This document shows, one piece after another, positions 9,041 to 19,247 of a DNA stretch of 64,000 nucleotides (position 1 is its first letter; each line of letters opens with the position of its first letter). The DNA comes from Sediminibacterium roseum (GTDB taxonomy: Bacteria; Bacteroidota; Bacteroidia; Chitinophagales; Chitinophagaceae), in assembly GCF_009939005.1 (NCBI RefSeq), contig NZ_JAACJS010000002.1:960646-1024645 (forward strand). Reading direction: 5' to 3'. A program made the position numbers and the translations under genes. The notes under the pieces are model-generated. The model was not told the DNA's origin and made no database searches. It was given only the letters and a program-made list of their open reading frames with translations.

Positions 9041-9874
9041 ATGAAAAACGTACTCTTCATACTGGCAGCGGCTACCTGTATTTTCTTTTCGTGTAAAACA
9101 GTGAAGAAAACACAGGTGATACAGGCCGCCATCACTAAAAAAGATACCACACCCCTGATCGTGATCAAAGAAACACCCAAAGTGGATTCGGGGGCCATCG
9201 TTCGCGACATCATGAGCAAGGTGATGAGAAGCAAGATCAGCTTCAACACATTCAACGCAAAGATCAAGGTGAATTATGAGTCGGGCGATAAGGACAATAA
9301 TTTCACAGTGTACCTGGGTATGAAGAAAGACAGTGTGATATTGATCAAGGTAACCGGTACCTTCCTGGGCATTTCGGGTTTGGGGCTGGAGGCGCGGATC
9401 AACAGGGACAGTGTTACCGTGGTCTATCACCAGGGCGAAAAATATTACATGGTGCGCCCGATCAGCTACCTGAAGGAAGTGATCGAGATACCGTTTGATT
9501 TTTCAACGATACAGGACCTGCTCATCGGCAACCCGGTATTCATAGACAGCAATATTGTTTCGTACCGGGCCGGTCCCAACCAGTTGTCGGTACTGATGAT
9601 AGGCGATCTGTTCAAACACCTGCTGACGCTCGACAACAACGGTTTCAAAGCGTTGCACAGCAAGCTGGATGATGTGGATCCGAGGCGCAACCGTACGGGC
9701 GATATTACGTTCAGCAATTACGAGAAGATGGGCCCGTACCAGTTTGCCACCTACCGCAACATCTCCATCGCCGAAAAAACAAAACTGAATGTGTACCTTG
9801 ATTTCAAGGAATATGCCCTAAATGAACCGTTAAAATATAATTTCGATATCCCGAAAAAGCTGAAGCGTAAGTAA
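9041..9874 (+). CDS. DUF4292 family lipoprotein
   Basis: 277 residues with a lipoprotein signal: a hydrophobic N-terminus ending FFSC, with the lipid-carrying Cys near residue 18. The rest is a beta-rich DUF4292 domain, weakly reminiscent of LolA/LppX-type lipid-binding folds (for example GTFLGISGLGLEARI). No enzyme motif is visible. It lies six bases after dut and is followed 54 bases later by the EnvC-like gene. That order is, to my knowledge, common in Bacteroidota and hints at an envelope role. The specific function is unknown. Confidence 0.8.
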   Translation: MKNVLFILAAATCIFFSCKTVKKTQVIQAAITKKDTTPLIVIKETPKVDSGAIVRDIMSKVMRSKISFNTFNAKIKVNYESGDKDNNFTVYLGMKKDSVILIKVTGTFLGISGLGLEARINRDSVTVVYHQGEKYYMVRPISYLKEVIEIPFDFSTIQDLLIGNPVFIDSNIVSYRAGPNQLSVLMIGDLFKHLLTLDNNGFKALHSKLDDVDPRRNRTGDITFSNYEKMGPYQFATYRNISIAEKTKLNVYLDFKEYALNEPLKYNFDIPKKLKRK

Positions 9875-9928
9875 TTTAAACGCATCTTAGCCGTTATTAT
9901 AGAGCAATCACCCCTTTAATTGATCAGC

Positions 9929-11269
9929 ATGCTAAACAGACTTTTTTCTACAATCCTTCTTGTAATGGCTTTCGCTATCGGCGCATCTGCCCAGACAAAA
10001 GAAGAATTGCAGCAAAAAGAACGGGAACTGCAGAAAGAGATCGCCGACCTGAACCGGTCGCTGAACGAAACACAGAGCAACAAAAAGCTTTCATTGAAGC
10101 AGCTGGCCATCATCCGCAACAAGATCAACAAAAGGGAAGAGCTGGTGAACAGCATCAACAAACAGGTGCGCCAGATGGACGAGACCATCTTTCTCAACGA
10201 ACGCGATATTTACCGCCTGCGCCGTGAGCTGGACACTTTGAAAGTGAAGTATGCGAAAAGCATCGTCTTTGCTTACAAGAACAGGAGCAGCTACGAGTAC
10301 CTCAACTTCCTGTTTTCGGCCAGCAGTTTCAACGATGCGATCAAACGCATGAACTACCTCAAAAGCTACCGCCAGAACCGCGAGGCGCAGGCACAGGCCA
10401 TCGTGAAATCGGATAAACTATTACAGGAAAAGATCACAAACCTCAGCACCAGCAAAAAAGAAAGGCTCACCGTTTTGGTGGCGCAAAGCGCACAGCTGAA
10501 GGAATTGCAGGATGATAAAAAGCAGCAGGACCAGGTGGTGAACGAATTGAAAGGAAAGGAAAAGGAGCTGGCGCGACAGATCTCCGATAAAGACAAACAG
10601 CGCCGCAAAGTGCAGGATGCCATGAACGCCATCATCCGCCGCGCCATCGAAGATGCGAAGAGGAAGGAGGCGGCTGCCAAACAAAAAGCGCTCGACGATC
10701 AGAAAAAAGCAAACGCAGCAGCAGATGCTACCGCAAAAAACAACAACCCGCCTGTTTCTGCACGCCCTAAATCGGACGAACCCATTACCGGTGTAACGGC
10801 AACAAACAGGGACAGGTCTTACAGCCCGCTGGAATCAACACCCGAGGGAAAAGAAATGTCGATCAATTTTGAGAACAACAAGGGCCGCCTGCCATGGCCC
10901 GCGGCAACAGGGGTTGTTACGGCAGAATTTGGGGTAACGCAGATCCCCAATACCAAGCTTACCCGTAAAACAGACGGCATAGAGATCTCACTCCCCGTGG
11001 GCTCTACCGTGCGCTCGGTTGCAGATGGCGTGGTGATCTACGCAGGTGAGATCGACGGCGAACAGGCGCTGGTATTGCAGCACGGAAAATATTTTACATC
11101 GTACAGTAATATGTCCTCACTCAGCGTGTCCAAGGGCCAGGAAGTAAAAGCCGGATCCGTGCTAGGCAAATCAGGAACCTCTATCGACGGCGAGGGTATC
11201 ATGATCTTCTCCATTATGAACGACAAAGGCGTTCAACAGAACCCAAGAAGCTGGTTAAAGGGAAGGTAG
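9929..11269 (+). CDS. EnvC-like coiled-coil protein with degenerate LytM (M23) domain
   Basis: 446 residues from the ATG at 9929; a TTG three codons upstream is less likely. A signal peptide (cleavage after SAQ) is followed by long coiled coil at about 20-270, an Ala/Asn-rich linker, and an M23-like domain at about 320-446 (LPWPAATGVVTAEFG onwards). The zinc ligands are missing: the usual H-x-x-x-D region reads KTDGIEIS and the usual H-x-H strand reads IMIFSIM. As with E. coli EnvC, the domain is therefore probably a non-catalytic activator of a cell-wall amidase during septum splitting, in the periplasm. The amidase is not encoded in this window. Confidence 0.85.
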   Translation: MLNRLFSTILLVMAFAIGASAQTKEELQQKERELQKEIADLNRSLNETQSNKKLSLKQLAIIRNKINKREELVNSINKQVRQMDETIFLNERDIYRLRRELDTLKVKYAKSIVFAYKNRSSYEYLNFLFSASSFNDAIKRMNYLKSYRQNREAQAQAIVKSDKLLQEKITNLSTSKKERLTVLVAQSAQLKELQDDKKQQDQVVNELKGKEKELARQISDKDKQRRKVQDAMNAIIRRAIEDAKRKEAAAKQKALDDQKKANAAADATAKNNNPPVSARPKSDEPITGVTATNRDRSYSPLESTPEGKEMSINFENNKGRLPWPAATGVVTAEFGVTQIPNTKLTRKTDGIEISLPVGSTVRSVADGVVIYAGEIDGEQALVLQHGKYFTSYSNMSSLSVSKGQEVKAGSVLGKSGTSIDGEGIMIFSIMNDKGVQQNPRSWLKGR

Positions 11270-11281
11270 CAGCAAAGCGTC

Positions 11282-12430
11282 CTAACTTTTTCCGCCGCGT
11301 TTTTTGCCCAGGAACGGCACATTGAAATAGCTGTTGCTAACCACTTTTCTTCTTCTTACAGGAGTGGCCTTCTGGTATTCTGTGTAGTAAATGCGCAGCA
11401 GGATGATGAAATAAGAGATCAGCAACGGTCCGAACACCAGCCCGGTAATCCCAAAATATTTTACACCGATGATCACGCCCAGTACCGTTACCACCGGGTG
11501 AACATCGGCCATGCGTTTGGCGAGCACAAAACGCACCACGTTGTCCATGCTGCTTAATACCACGAGCCCCCAGGCGAGTATAAAGATTCCCTGCCAGGTT
11601 AACCCGTTTGCGAACAGGTATATCGTCATCGGTATCCACACGAGCCCGGTACCGATCAACGGCAGAATTGATGCAAAGCCGGTAAGCACAGCGTAAAAGC
11701 CGGGGTCGTTGATGCCAACGATGAGGTAAGAAATATACGCGATCAATCCCTGCACAACCGCGATCAACGGAACACCCACTGCGTTGCTGAAGGTTTGCGC
11801 CTTGAGCTCTCCGCCAAACAGTTCGATCTTGTGGCGACCGAAGGGCAGGTAGAAAACGATCGCCGCCTCCATGCGGTTGATGTTGATGATGAGGAAGTAC
11901 AGGAAGAAATACATCATGGTGATCGTACCGAGAAGGTTCAATCCCTGGTTGAGTAAAGACGAAATAAGCCCGGTAACGAACGATTCGGCCTGAGCAATGT
12001 TTTTATCGGAGATCAGGGTGATGTGAAATTTCTGCTGCAGAAGCGCATCCAGGTTTTTCAGTGGCTGGATGATGGTAGCCTGCATGTTGCCGGCCACCTG
12101 TTCGATCTTTCCGAACAGCATCGTTCCCATAAGCGAGATCGGCAGCAGGATGATAAAGAACGAGATCACGATCACCAACACCGCCGCCATCGATTTTTTC
12201 CACCGTTTTTTCTTGATCAGGTATTCTACCAGCGGTTTGCTCAGCACGTAAAACATTACCGAGGCAAGAAATGCGGTAAAAAATTCAACAAGGCTGTATA
12301 CAAGGAAGATCCCGAACATCAGGATCACACTGAGTAGAATGTAACGGTTGATTTTATGATCGCGTTGATTGTCCACAGTAACAATGATTGATGCTTGGTT
12401 CACAATTTCTCTCCGATGAAGATAGAGCAT
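11282..12430 (-). CDS. AI-2E family transporter
   Basis: 382-residue inner-membrane protein with about seven or eight hydrophobic helices and the conserved central and C-terminal features of the AI-2E/PerM family (KRWKKSMAAVLVIVISFFIILLP; GVPLIAVVQGLIAYI; LVWIPMTIYL; FGPLLISYFIILL). Some members have been linked to autoinducer-2 export or Na+/H+ exchange, but substrates of most are unknown. The ATG at 12430 is used; a GTG about 17 codons in, just before DNQRDHK, is an alternative start. It converges on the EnvC-like gene with only 12 bases between stops. Confidence 0.85.
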   Translation of the reverse strand: MLYLHRREIVNQASIIVTVDNQRDHKINRYILLSVILMFGIFLVYSLVEFFTAFLASVMFYVLSKPLVEYLIKKKRWKKSMAAVLVIVISFFIILLPISLMGTMLFGKIEQVAGNMQATIIQPLKNLDALLQQKFHITLISDKNIAQAESFVTGLISSLLNQGLNLLGTITMMYFFLYFLIININRMEAAIVFYLPFGRHKIELFGGELKAQTFSNAVGVPLIAVVQGLIAYISYLIVGINDPGFYAVLTGFASILPLIGTGLVWIPMTIYLFANGLTWQGIFILAWGLVVLSSMDNVVRFVLAKRMADVHPVVTVLGVIIGVKYFGITGLVFGPLLISYFIILLRIYYTEYQKATPVRRRKVVSNSYFNVPFLGKKRGGKS

Positions 12431-12510
12431 TTAAGCTGGTTGGCCGGAACACTTATTGCAGTTGAATGTTGGGTTTCCCCAAAGCATTCATAAACAAACA
12501 ATCTTAAACT

Positions 12511-12732
12511 ATGAGCCTCAAATTCATCGCCGGCCTGCTGATCGGCGCTACCGCTACCGCCGCCATCCTGTATTTCCTTGAAACAGAAGAAGGCAAGGCG
12601 CTCACCGCCAAACTAAAGGCGGAGGCCGGCAAAGTGGAAGAAGACATCCTGGCCATGGCCGACGATATGGCCAATGATCCGCATGCCTTTATGAACGACC
12701 TGGAGAAGCAGGTAGACAAAGCCACCTCCTGA
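12511..12732 (+). CDS. Small YtxH-like membrane-anchored protein
   Basis: 73 residues. One membrane helix at 4-21 (FIAGLLIGATATAAILYFL) is followed by ETEEGKAL and an acidic amphipathic tail. This layout is that of YtxH/gas-vesicle-GvpP-like small proteins of unknown function. It lies divergently from the AI-2E gene and upstream of atpD, but a 211-base gap with its own promoter-like element makes co-transcription with atpD unlikely. Confidence 0.65.
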   Translation: MSLKFIAGLLIGATATAAILYFLETEEGKALTAKLKAEAGKVEEDILAMADDMANDPHAFMNDLEKQVDKATS

Positions 12733-12811
12733 GCTACGGACGCATTTACCCGCGATTTTGCACGAACAACGCCACAAAAGGCGATGACCCGGAGCCAGCC
12801 CCGCAGATTAA

Positions 12812-14446
<1,635 letters not shown>

Positions 14447-14480
14447 TTCAATTGGTATTAATAAGCAGTATGGGTAACTG

Positions 14481-14540
14481 CCGGTTACCGGTACTGGTTA
14501 TCAATTACCGGTGATTAATTCCTAACCACTAATTAATAAC
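14481..14540 (+). repeat. Degenerate 7-base-period array in the atpD-atpC spacer
   Basis: The spacer reads as consecutive heptamers such as CCGGTTA, CCGGTAC, TGGTTAT, CAATTAC, TAATTCC, TAACCAC and TAATTAA up to the base before the atpC ATG at 14541. Units are degenerate, but TTA/TAA recurs in register. Similar arrays precede other starts in this window (38216, 54082, 55369). Confidence 0.45.
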
Positions 14541-14795
14541 ATGACTTTAGAAATATTAACTCCCGAAAAAAAGCTTTACAGCGGCGATGTGTACGGTGTT
14601 TTGTTGCCGGGTATTACCGGGTTGTTCGAAATACTGAACCACCACGCCCCGCTTGTAAGCGCTTTGAAGAACGGAACACTGAAAATTCTGAAAGACAAAA
14701 GCAAAAGCTCGGAAAGCTACTCCATCCAGAGTGGTTTTGTAGAAGTGCTCAACAACAAAGTAACCGTACTTGTTGAAGGCGCTGTAGCAGTATAA
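14541..14795 (+). CDS. atpC: F1F0 ATP synthase subunit epsilon (short form)
   Basis: 84 residues forming only the N-terminal beta-sandwich: MTLEILTPEKKLYSGDVYGVLLPG, then ILNHHAPLVSALKNG. The C-terminal helical hairpin that lets the E. coli epsilon subunit inhibit ATP hydrolysis is absent, as is usual for this phylum. The subunit couples the gamma shaft to the c-ring. A terminator follows 25 bases downstream. Confidence 0.92.
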   Translation: MTLEILTPEKKLYSGDVYGVLLPGITGLFEILNHHAPLVSALKNGTLKILKDKSKSSESYSIQSGFVEVLNNKVTVLVEGAVAV

Positions 14796-14820
14796 AGCGC
14801 TTGCTTTTACCAATGAATAG

Positions 14821-14849
14821 ATCCCTGGTTGAGAAACCGGGGATTTTTA
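14821..14849 (+). terminator. Intrinsic terminator after atpDC
   Basis: ATCCCTGGTT at 14821-14830 pairs with AACCGGGGAT at 14835-14844 (10 pairs, one G-U) around a GAGA loop, followed at once by TTTT. Confidence 0.8.
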
Positions 14850-14901
14850 TGCCGGATAGCGAATAACGGAAAGCAAGCAGGACATCCCATTCGGTATTCG
14901 A

Positions 14902-16005
14902 TCAATGCATCGTCCAGACCGTAAATGCGATCAATAACTTTTTCAATACCCCAAACAGCAGGAAAAAGAATACCCTGCTGCAGATATACGAAGCCAGGAG
15001 GTTGAACCACCATGGCTTGTTGGCAATTCGTTTGAACGCGATGAAAAGCCACGGCATCCAGAACAAAAAATGAAAGAAAGCAAACGAGTTCCCAAACAGG
15101 AATTCAAAATACGGCCCGGTGGCGCCCCGGAACAGCGGGTTGATCGGGCGGAAGAGTATAGATCCGAAATCTTCGCCCCACAGTCGATACGGCAACCAGT
15201 TCACCAGGCAATGCATGATGAAAAAACACAGGTTGAAGACCATAAAATGCGTGGCCAGCACCAACGCAGCGCCGTAATATTTCAAGGAACGGAAAAAGAA
15301 AACAAACAACAGGCCGGCCATAAAAGGCAGCATCACAAAAATGAATGTTTTTGAAAGGGTTGATACCGAAGCATCAAACGATTTCAGGAAAAGCTTTTGT
15401 GCTTCATTGCCTGCAATGGCATAAAGCTGCTCTTTGTTTACGAAGGCAGCATCGTTGTTGCTGAAATTGCGGATGCGGTATAAACCTGTTGCAGAATCTT
15501 TAACTGTTTCAAATCGCTCCAGCAGGTGTTGACGCGTTTCCTCAAAATATTTCAAATGCATTTTATCAATGCCCCTGATCACCGCACTGTCCAGCGGCGC
15601 TGCCCATTTGAAAGTGGCATAATCGGAGAGGAGGTGGTATTTCTGGTCGCCATAACCCGGCGTATAATCTGTTACGCCTATCTTGGTTACCGTAAAGTAG
15701 AAAAGCACACTTACCACCAGGTACAGTTGAATGGGGTTCGCATATTTTACCCGTATCCCCTGGAGGTTTTGCTGGGTGATAAAACCTGGCTTTTTGATGT
15801 TGAGCCAGATGGTTTTTAAAACCTTGCTCTCAAAATGCGTAAAGAAATCGATGATCTGGTGAAAGAAATGTCCCGACGACAACTGCTTTTCATCAAAAAC
15901 CTTTTCGCCGCACTTGTTGCAGATCTTTCCTGTAAAATGATTCTGGCAATTCCTGCACGTAACAGGATGTTCGGAATGAATAAATTGCCGGGTTGTTAGT
16001 TTCAC
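14902..16005 (-). CDS. DUF3667 family membrane protein with zinc ribbon
   Basis: 367 residues. An N-terminal zinc-ribbon (CRNCQ then CNKCGEK, two CxxC pairs at about 17-35) is followed by a cytoplasmic stretch and several membrane helices (LYLVVSVLFYFTV; FIFVMLPFMAGLLFVFFF; LVLATHFMVFNLCFFIMHCL; and others). This is the DUF3667 architecture, function unknown. Translation appears to begin at a GTG (16005-16003); no ATG lies at a better place. It is 143 bases downstream of the YqgE gene on the same strand. Confidence 0.75.
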   Translation of the reverse strand: MKLTTRQFIHSEHPVTCRNCQNHFTGKICNKCGEKVFDEKQLSSGHFFHQIIDFFTHFESKVLKTIWLNIKKPGFITQQNLQGIRVKYANPIQLYLVVSVLFYFTVTKIGVTDYTPGYGDQKYHLLSDYATFKWAAPLDSAVIRGIDKMHLKYFEETRQHLLERFETVKDSATGLYRIRNFSNNDAAFVNKEQLYAIAGNEAQKLFLKSFDASVSTLSKTFIFVMLPFMAGLLFVFFFRSLKYYGAALVLATHFMVFNLCFFIMHCLVNWLPYRLWGEDFGSILFRPINPLFRGATGPYFEFLFGNSFAFFHFLFWMPWLFIAFKRIANKPWWFNLLASYICSRVFFFLLFGVLKKLLIAFTVWTMH

Positions 16006-16148
16006 GCGGTGAAAATAGGGATTTAGCTGTTAGCTTTCCGCTGTGGGTTATTGGCTTTTTTAAAAAGAAACTTTCGGTAAACAAACGAAACCATAGAGTG
16101 GGGTTTGGCCTACCGGTTATTCTCCTGGCCATCAGTTAAAGGGTACCG

Positions 16149-16697
16149 TCAATTCAATTGCGGATCGATGGGGTAATTCACCATCTGGCTGTATTCGCCG
16201 CCAAGGTCTTCAAGCGCCGCTTTCCAGATCTGTGGCGTATTCATGCCGAACACAAAACTTTTATTGGCCTCGCGTGTGATCCAGCTTTTTTCTTCGAGCT
16301 CGGCCGCCAGTTGCCCCTCGCCCCAACCGCTGTAGCCGAGAAAGAAGCGTATGTCGTTTTTGCCAAGCTCGTTGGCTTTGAGCATCGATAAAACACGCTC
16401 AAAGTCGCCGCCCCAGAAAATGCCATCGGTAACTTCAACGCCCCCAATGTCTTTCGGGCGCTGGTGCAGGAAATGGATCGTATCGCGCTGTACCGGGCCA
16501 CCACTGTAAACGGGGAAACGGATGCCCTCGGCATCCTGCAGCAGGTCGCAGATCTGCTGGTCGATCAGCTTATTGAGTACAAAGCCAAAACTGCCGTCTT
16601 TCGTGTGTTCGCAGAGAAACACAACGGTTCGCATAAAATTGGGGTCCTTTAAAAAAGGATCGGAGATGAGTAAGGTTCCTGGCGCTGCATCTGTCAT
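16149..16697 (-). CDS. YqgE/AlgH family protein
   Basis: 182 residues from the ATG at 16697; a TTG six codons upstream is less likely. Family hallmarks are visible: GTLLISDPFLKDPNFMRTVVFLCEH, GFVLNKL, and VYSGGPVQRDTIHFLH, then the downstream GYSGWGEGQLAAELEEKSW. YqgE/AlgH proteins are widespread and structurally known, but their biochemical role is unsettled; AlgH was once linked to alginate regulation in Pseudomonas. Confidence 0.92.
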   Translation of the reverse strand: MTDAAPGTLLISDPFLKDPNFMRTVVFLCEHTKDGSFGFVLNKLIDQQICDLLQDAEGIRFPVYSGGPVQRDTIHFLHQRPKDIGGVEVTDGIFWGGDFERVLSMLKANELGKNDIRFFLGYSGWGEGQLAAELEEKSWITREANKSFVFGMNTPQIWKAALEDLGGEYSQMVNYPIDPQLN

Positions 16698-16804
16698 AGG
16701 TAAAAGATAAGCCAAAGAATTTATTTATAAAAAAACTATGCTCGCCCCGCCGTTAAATTCCTTATAAACCTGCCGGGTGCCGGGCAGGGTTGTTCCTTTC
16801 ACAT

Positions 16805-16812
16805 TATATTTG
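16805..16812 (+). promoter_or_regulatory. Bacteroidota -7 element very close to the histidine kinase start
   Basis: TATATTTG exactly matches TAnnTTTG and ends only five bases before the ATG at 16818. If used, the transcript would begin at or within a few bases of the start codon. Confidence 0.5.
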
Positions 16813-16817
16813 TAAGG

Positions 16818-18149
16818 ATGAAGAGAACTTTCCTTGCCATAGTCATACTGATCTCGCTCTCACTGTTTGGCCTGATTCTTCTCCAGGTCTCATGGTTCAA
16901 GAATTTATTGGAAACCACACGAACACAGTACTACAACAACTATAACCAGGTAGCGGTAACCGTTGCGAACGAGTTGTACAATACCAACAACAAACAGATC
17001 ATACGTTTGCCCAAAAGAAGCGGCACCATTTTTGGCACCGACCCGCATCTTTACCACAACATCAAACCGATTACCGTAGAACAGAAATTTACGCAGCAGG
17101 AAGTGTCGGAGATGATCCGGAAGCACCTCGAACGCAACCACCTCAAACACGTAGATTTCGAATTCGCCATCGCCGAACCGAACGACGAGCCTGAAATGGC
17201 AAGCAAGAATTTTTACGACGCGTACTGGGATACCATCAACAACAAACGCTTCATCGTTCCCGTTATTCCCATCAACAACAACGACATCGAGATCGGTGCG
17301 GCGGAGAACCTCGTGATCATGGCCATCGCATTCGACCAGCAGATCTGGAAATCATTGCGCTGGATCGTACTTGGCGCAGGGCTCTTCACCATTGTGATCA
17401 TCGCGGCATTTTTTGTAACGGTAAAATCACTGCTCAAACAAAAGAAGCTGAGCGAGATCAAGAGCGATTTTATCAACAACATGACGCATGAGTTCAAAAC
17501 ACCGCTCGCAACCATTTCATTGGCGGTAGATGCATTGCGCAATGAGAAGGTACAGGCCGATCGGGAGAAGTCAAGGTATTTCAGCAACATCATCAAGGAA
17601 GAGAACATCCGCATGAACAAACATGTGGAAACGATATTGCAGGCCGCTTTGATGGACAGGCAGGAACTCCAGCTCAACCTGAAACCGATTCACATACACG
17701 AATTGATCACCGATACGGTAGACACCTACGAATTACAATTGCAGGAAAAAGGAGGCGAGATACAGCTGATGCTGAATGCGAAGCACGATGTGATCAATGC
17801 CGATGAAGTGCATTTCACCAATCTCATCTCGAACCTGGTAGACAATGCGATCAAATATTCAAAAGACAAACTCAAGATCATCATCTCCACCCACAGCACC
17901 AAGAATAACCTGGTGATCCGCATCGAAGACAACGGGATCGGTATGAGCAAAGAATCCGTAAAACGCATCTTCGAAAAATTCTACCGTGCACACACCGGCA
18001 ACCTGCACAACGTAAAAGGTTTCGGCCTGGGCATGAGCTACGTAAAAACGGTGATTGATGCCCACAAGGGAAAGATCAAAGTAGAGAGTGTTTTGGGAAA
18101 AGGAAGCTCATTTACCATCGATGTGCCGCTGGCGGAACAGCAGATCTGA
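16818..18149 (+). CDS. Sensor histidine kinase
   Basis: 443 residues. A membrane helix at about 5-23 and another at about 180-200 bracket a periplasmic sensor domain of no recognised type. Then come the phosphoacceptor H-box (NNMTHEFKTPLATISLAVDALR, His224), the N-box (NLISNLVDNAIKYSKD), G1 (IEDNGIGMS), the F-box region (FEKFYRAHTG) and G2 (GFGLGMSYV). All key kinase residues are present. A response regulator normally follows such a gene in Bacteroidota; none is seen within the next 400 bases or elsewhere in the window, so the partner is unknown. Confidence 0.92.
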   Translation: MKRTFLAIVILISLSLFGLILLQVSWFKNLLETTRTQYYNNYNQVAVTVANELYNTNNKQIIRLPKRSGTIFGTDPHLYHNIKPITVEQKFTQQEVSEMIRKHLERNHLKHVDFEFAIAEPNDEPEMASKNFYDAYWDTINNKRFIVPVIPINNNDIEIGAAENLVIMAIAFDQQIWKSLRWIVLGAGLFTIVIIAAFFVTVKSLLKQKKLSEIKSDFINNMTHEFKTPLATISLAVDALRNEKVQADREKSRYFSNIIKEENIRMNKHVETILQAALMDRQELQLNLKPIHIHELITDTVDTYELQLQEKGGEIQLMLNAKHDVINADEVHFTNLISNLVDNAIKYSKDKLKIIISTHSTKNNLVIRIEDNGIGMSKESVKRIFEKFYRAHTGNLHNVKGFGLGMSYVKTVIDAHKGKIKVESVLGKGSSFTIDVPLAEQQI

Positions 18150-18558
18150 ACAACCGATTATATTCAACCTATTAATGGTATAGTACTCATATAACCCTAA
18201 CGTATGTTAACGAAAACTGTCCCGCAGTTCAATGTCTTGTGAATACTCGAAACCGCAGAATCCAACTCAATCAACAAAAAAATCCTTTTCACGAAACGCT
18301 TCATCTGTTCCTTCTTTTGATAGCCCAAAACCAGAAGCGTTGCAAAGGTTGAAAATTGCGCACGGGCATCCAACCCCAAATAATTATTGCCTTCGCGCAT
18401 CAGCCACAGTATTGGAAGCTGATTATCGTGCTGTCCTATTGCACGCACTGATGAAGAAACTGGGAAGTTACGTGTAGCTGATAATAGGAGAAAGTTTTGG
18501 TCTCAAGCTTAAACATAAAGCTCCGCCTGGCGAGGGGAGCTTTATGTTATTCATAAAA
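18150..18558. other. 409-base A+T-rich gap with no convincing gene
   Basis: Short open frames of about 80 codons exist on both strands (18232-18477 plus, 18197-18448 minus), but neither has a recognisable family, ribosome-binding context or conserved motif. The place where a response regulator would be expected is empty. The only clear structure is the terminator at 18512-18548. Confidence 0.5.
18512..18548 (-). terminator. Terminator of the immunity-type gene
   Basis: A perfect 13-base inverted repeat (arms 18512-18524 and 18536-18548, AACATAAAGCTCC and its complement) with an 11-base loop lies just past the stop at 18559. On the minus strand the stem runs into a short T-rich stretch. Confidence 0.7.
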
Positions 18559-19194
18559 TCAGAGCACTTCGAATGATATTCCTGTCAACCCTGCCGTTTC
18601 TATTTTCTGTTTAAGTATTTCTGATACATAGTAACGGATACCTGGAGCATTGCGTAAAATAATAAAATCTTTCTGGATGTTATCTTTGAATTTGACGGAG
18701 TAAATATTGATGCGCTCGGGCAAAAAAACAGCTTTCGACAATTTTTCAAAATCGTTTTGCGAGCCAATCGACAACTTTTTAACTTTAGTATCCCCAGCGC
18801 CGCACAACCAGGCTTCTGACTTTTCAAAATTAATAGTTTGCATATCGAACCTGAGTGGATTCAATAGCCAGTATTCGTAGGTCTTGTCAAGGTAATGTAC
18901 GGTCATAGGAAGAAATTGAAAAAGCCCTTCTTCAGTATTTTCCTCTAACAACATCTTCAGTTTTGCACTAATGCCAAGTCGGGAAGTAAACACTACGCTC
19001 AATAAATCAGAAGGCTTTGCATCCGGATGTACAATGGCTTCCGGAACATATACGTCGTGCAAAAATTCAAAACCTTTACCTCTGATATGTCTCGGATCAT
19101 TAACCGGGATCAAATCTCGCGACGTTTGTACCTGGGGGAAAGTCATTCCTGTTTCCTCCGGTTTGGTCGAGAAATTGAATTGAAAATATTTCAT
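18559..19194 (-). CDS. Putative immunity-type protein (Imm11/Imm43-like)
   Basis: 211 residues, no signal peptide or membrane helix. The layout resembles the DUF1629/Imm11 and Imm43 immunity groups: an internal DLLSVVFTSRLGISAKLKMLLEE helix, a YWLLNPLRFD segment, then a closing YYVSEILKQKIETAGLTG and ISFEVL, like the S-E-lk-aie-agltG-f end of those families. Such proteins neutralise polymorphic toxins. No toxin gene is adjacent. The DNA is far more A+T-rich than its neighbours: two sampled 60-base lines (18601 and 18661) have 19 and 21 G+C, which suggests horizontal acquisition. The family call is from memory of motifs and is tentative; the gene itself looks real. Confidence 0.5.
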   Translation of the reverse strand: MKYFQFNFSTKPEETGMTFPQVQTSRDLIPVNDPRHIRGKGFEFLHDVYVPEAIVHPDAKPSDLLSVVFTSRLGISAKLKMLLEENTEEGLFQFLPMTVHYLDKTYEYWLLNPLRFDMQTINFEKSEAWLCGAGDTKVKKLSIGSQNDFEKLSKAVFLPERINIYSVKFKDNIQKDFIILRNAPGIRYYVSEILKQKIETAGLTGISFEVL

Positions 19195-19247
19195 GTTACG
19201 GAGTTATAATATTTTCCAAAGAAAACTGCATTTACGCGATACGAATT

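Noticed and set aside
18197..18448. A possible response-regulator remnant on the minus strand (LPILWL and GLDA segments)
   Set aside because: The likeness is limited to a few residues, lacks the phospho-acceptor Asp and Lys, and is on the opposite strand from the kinase.
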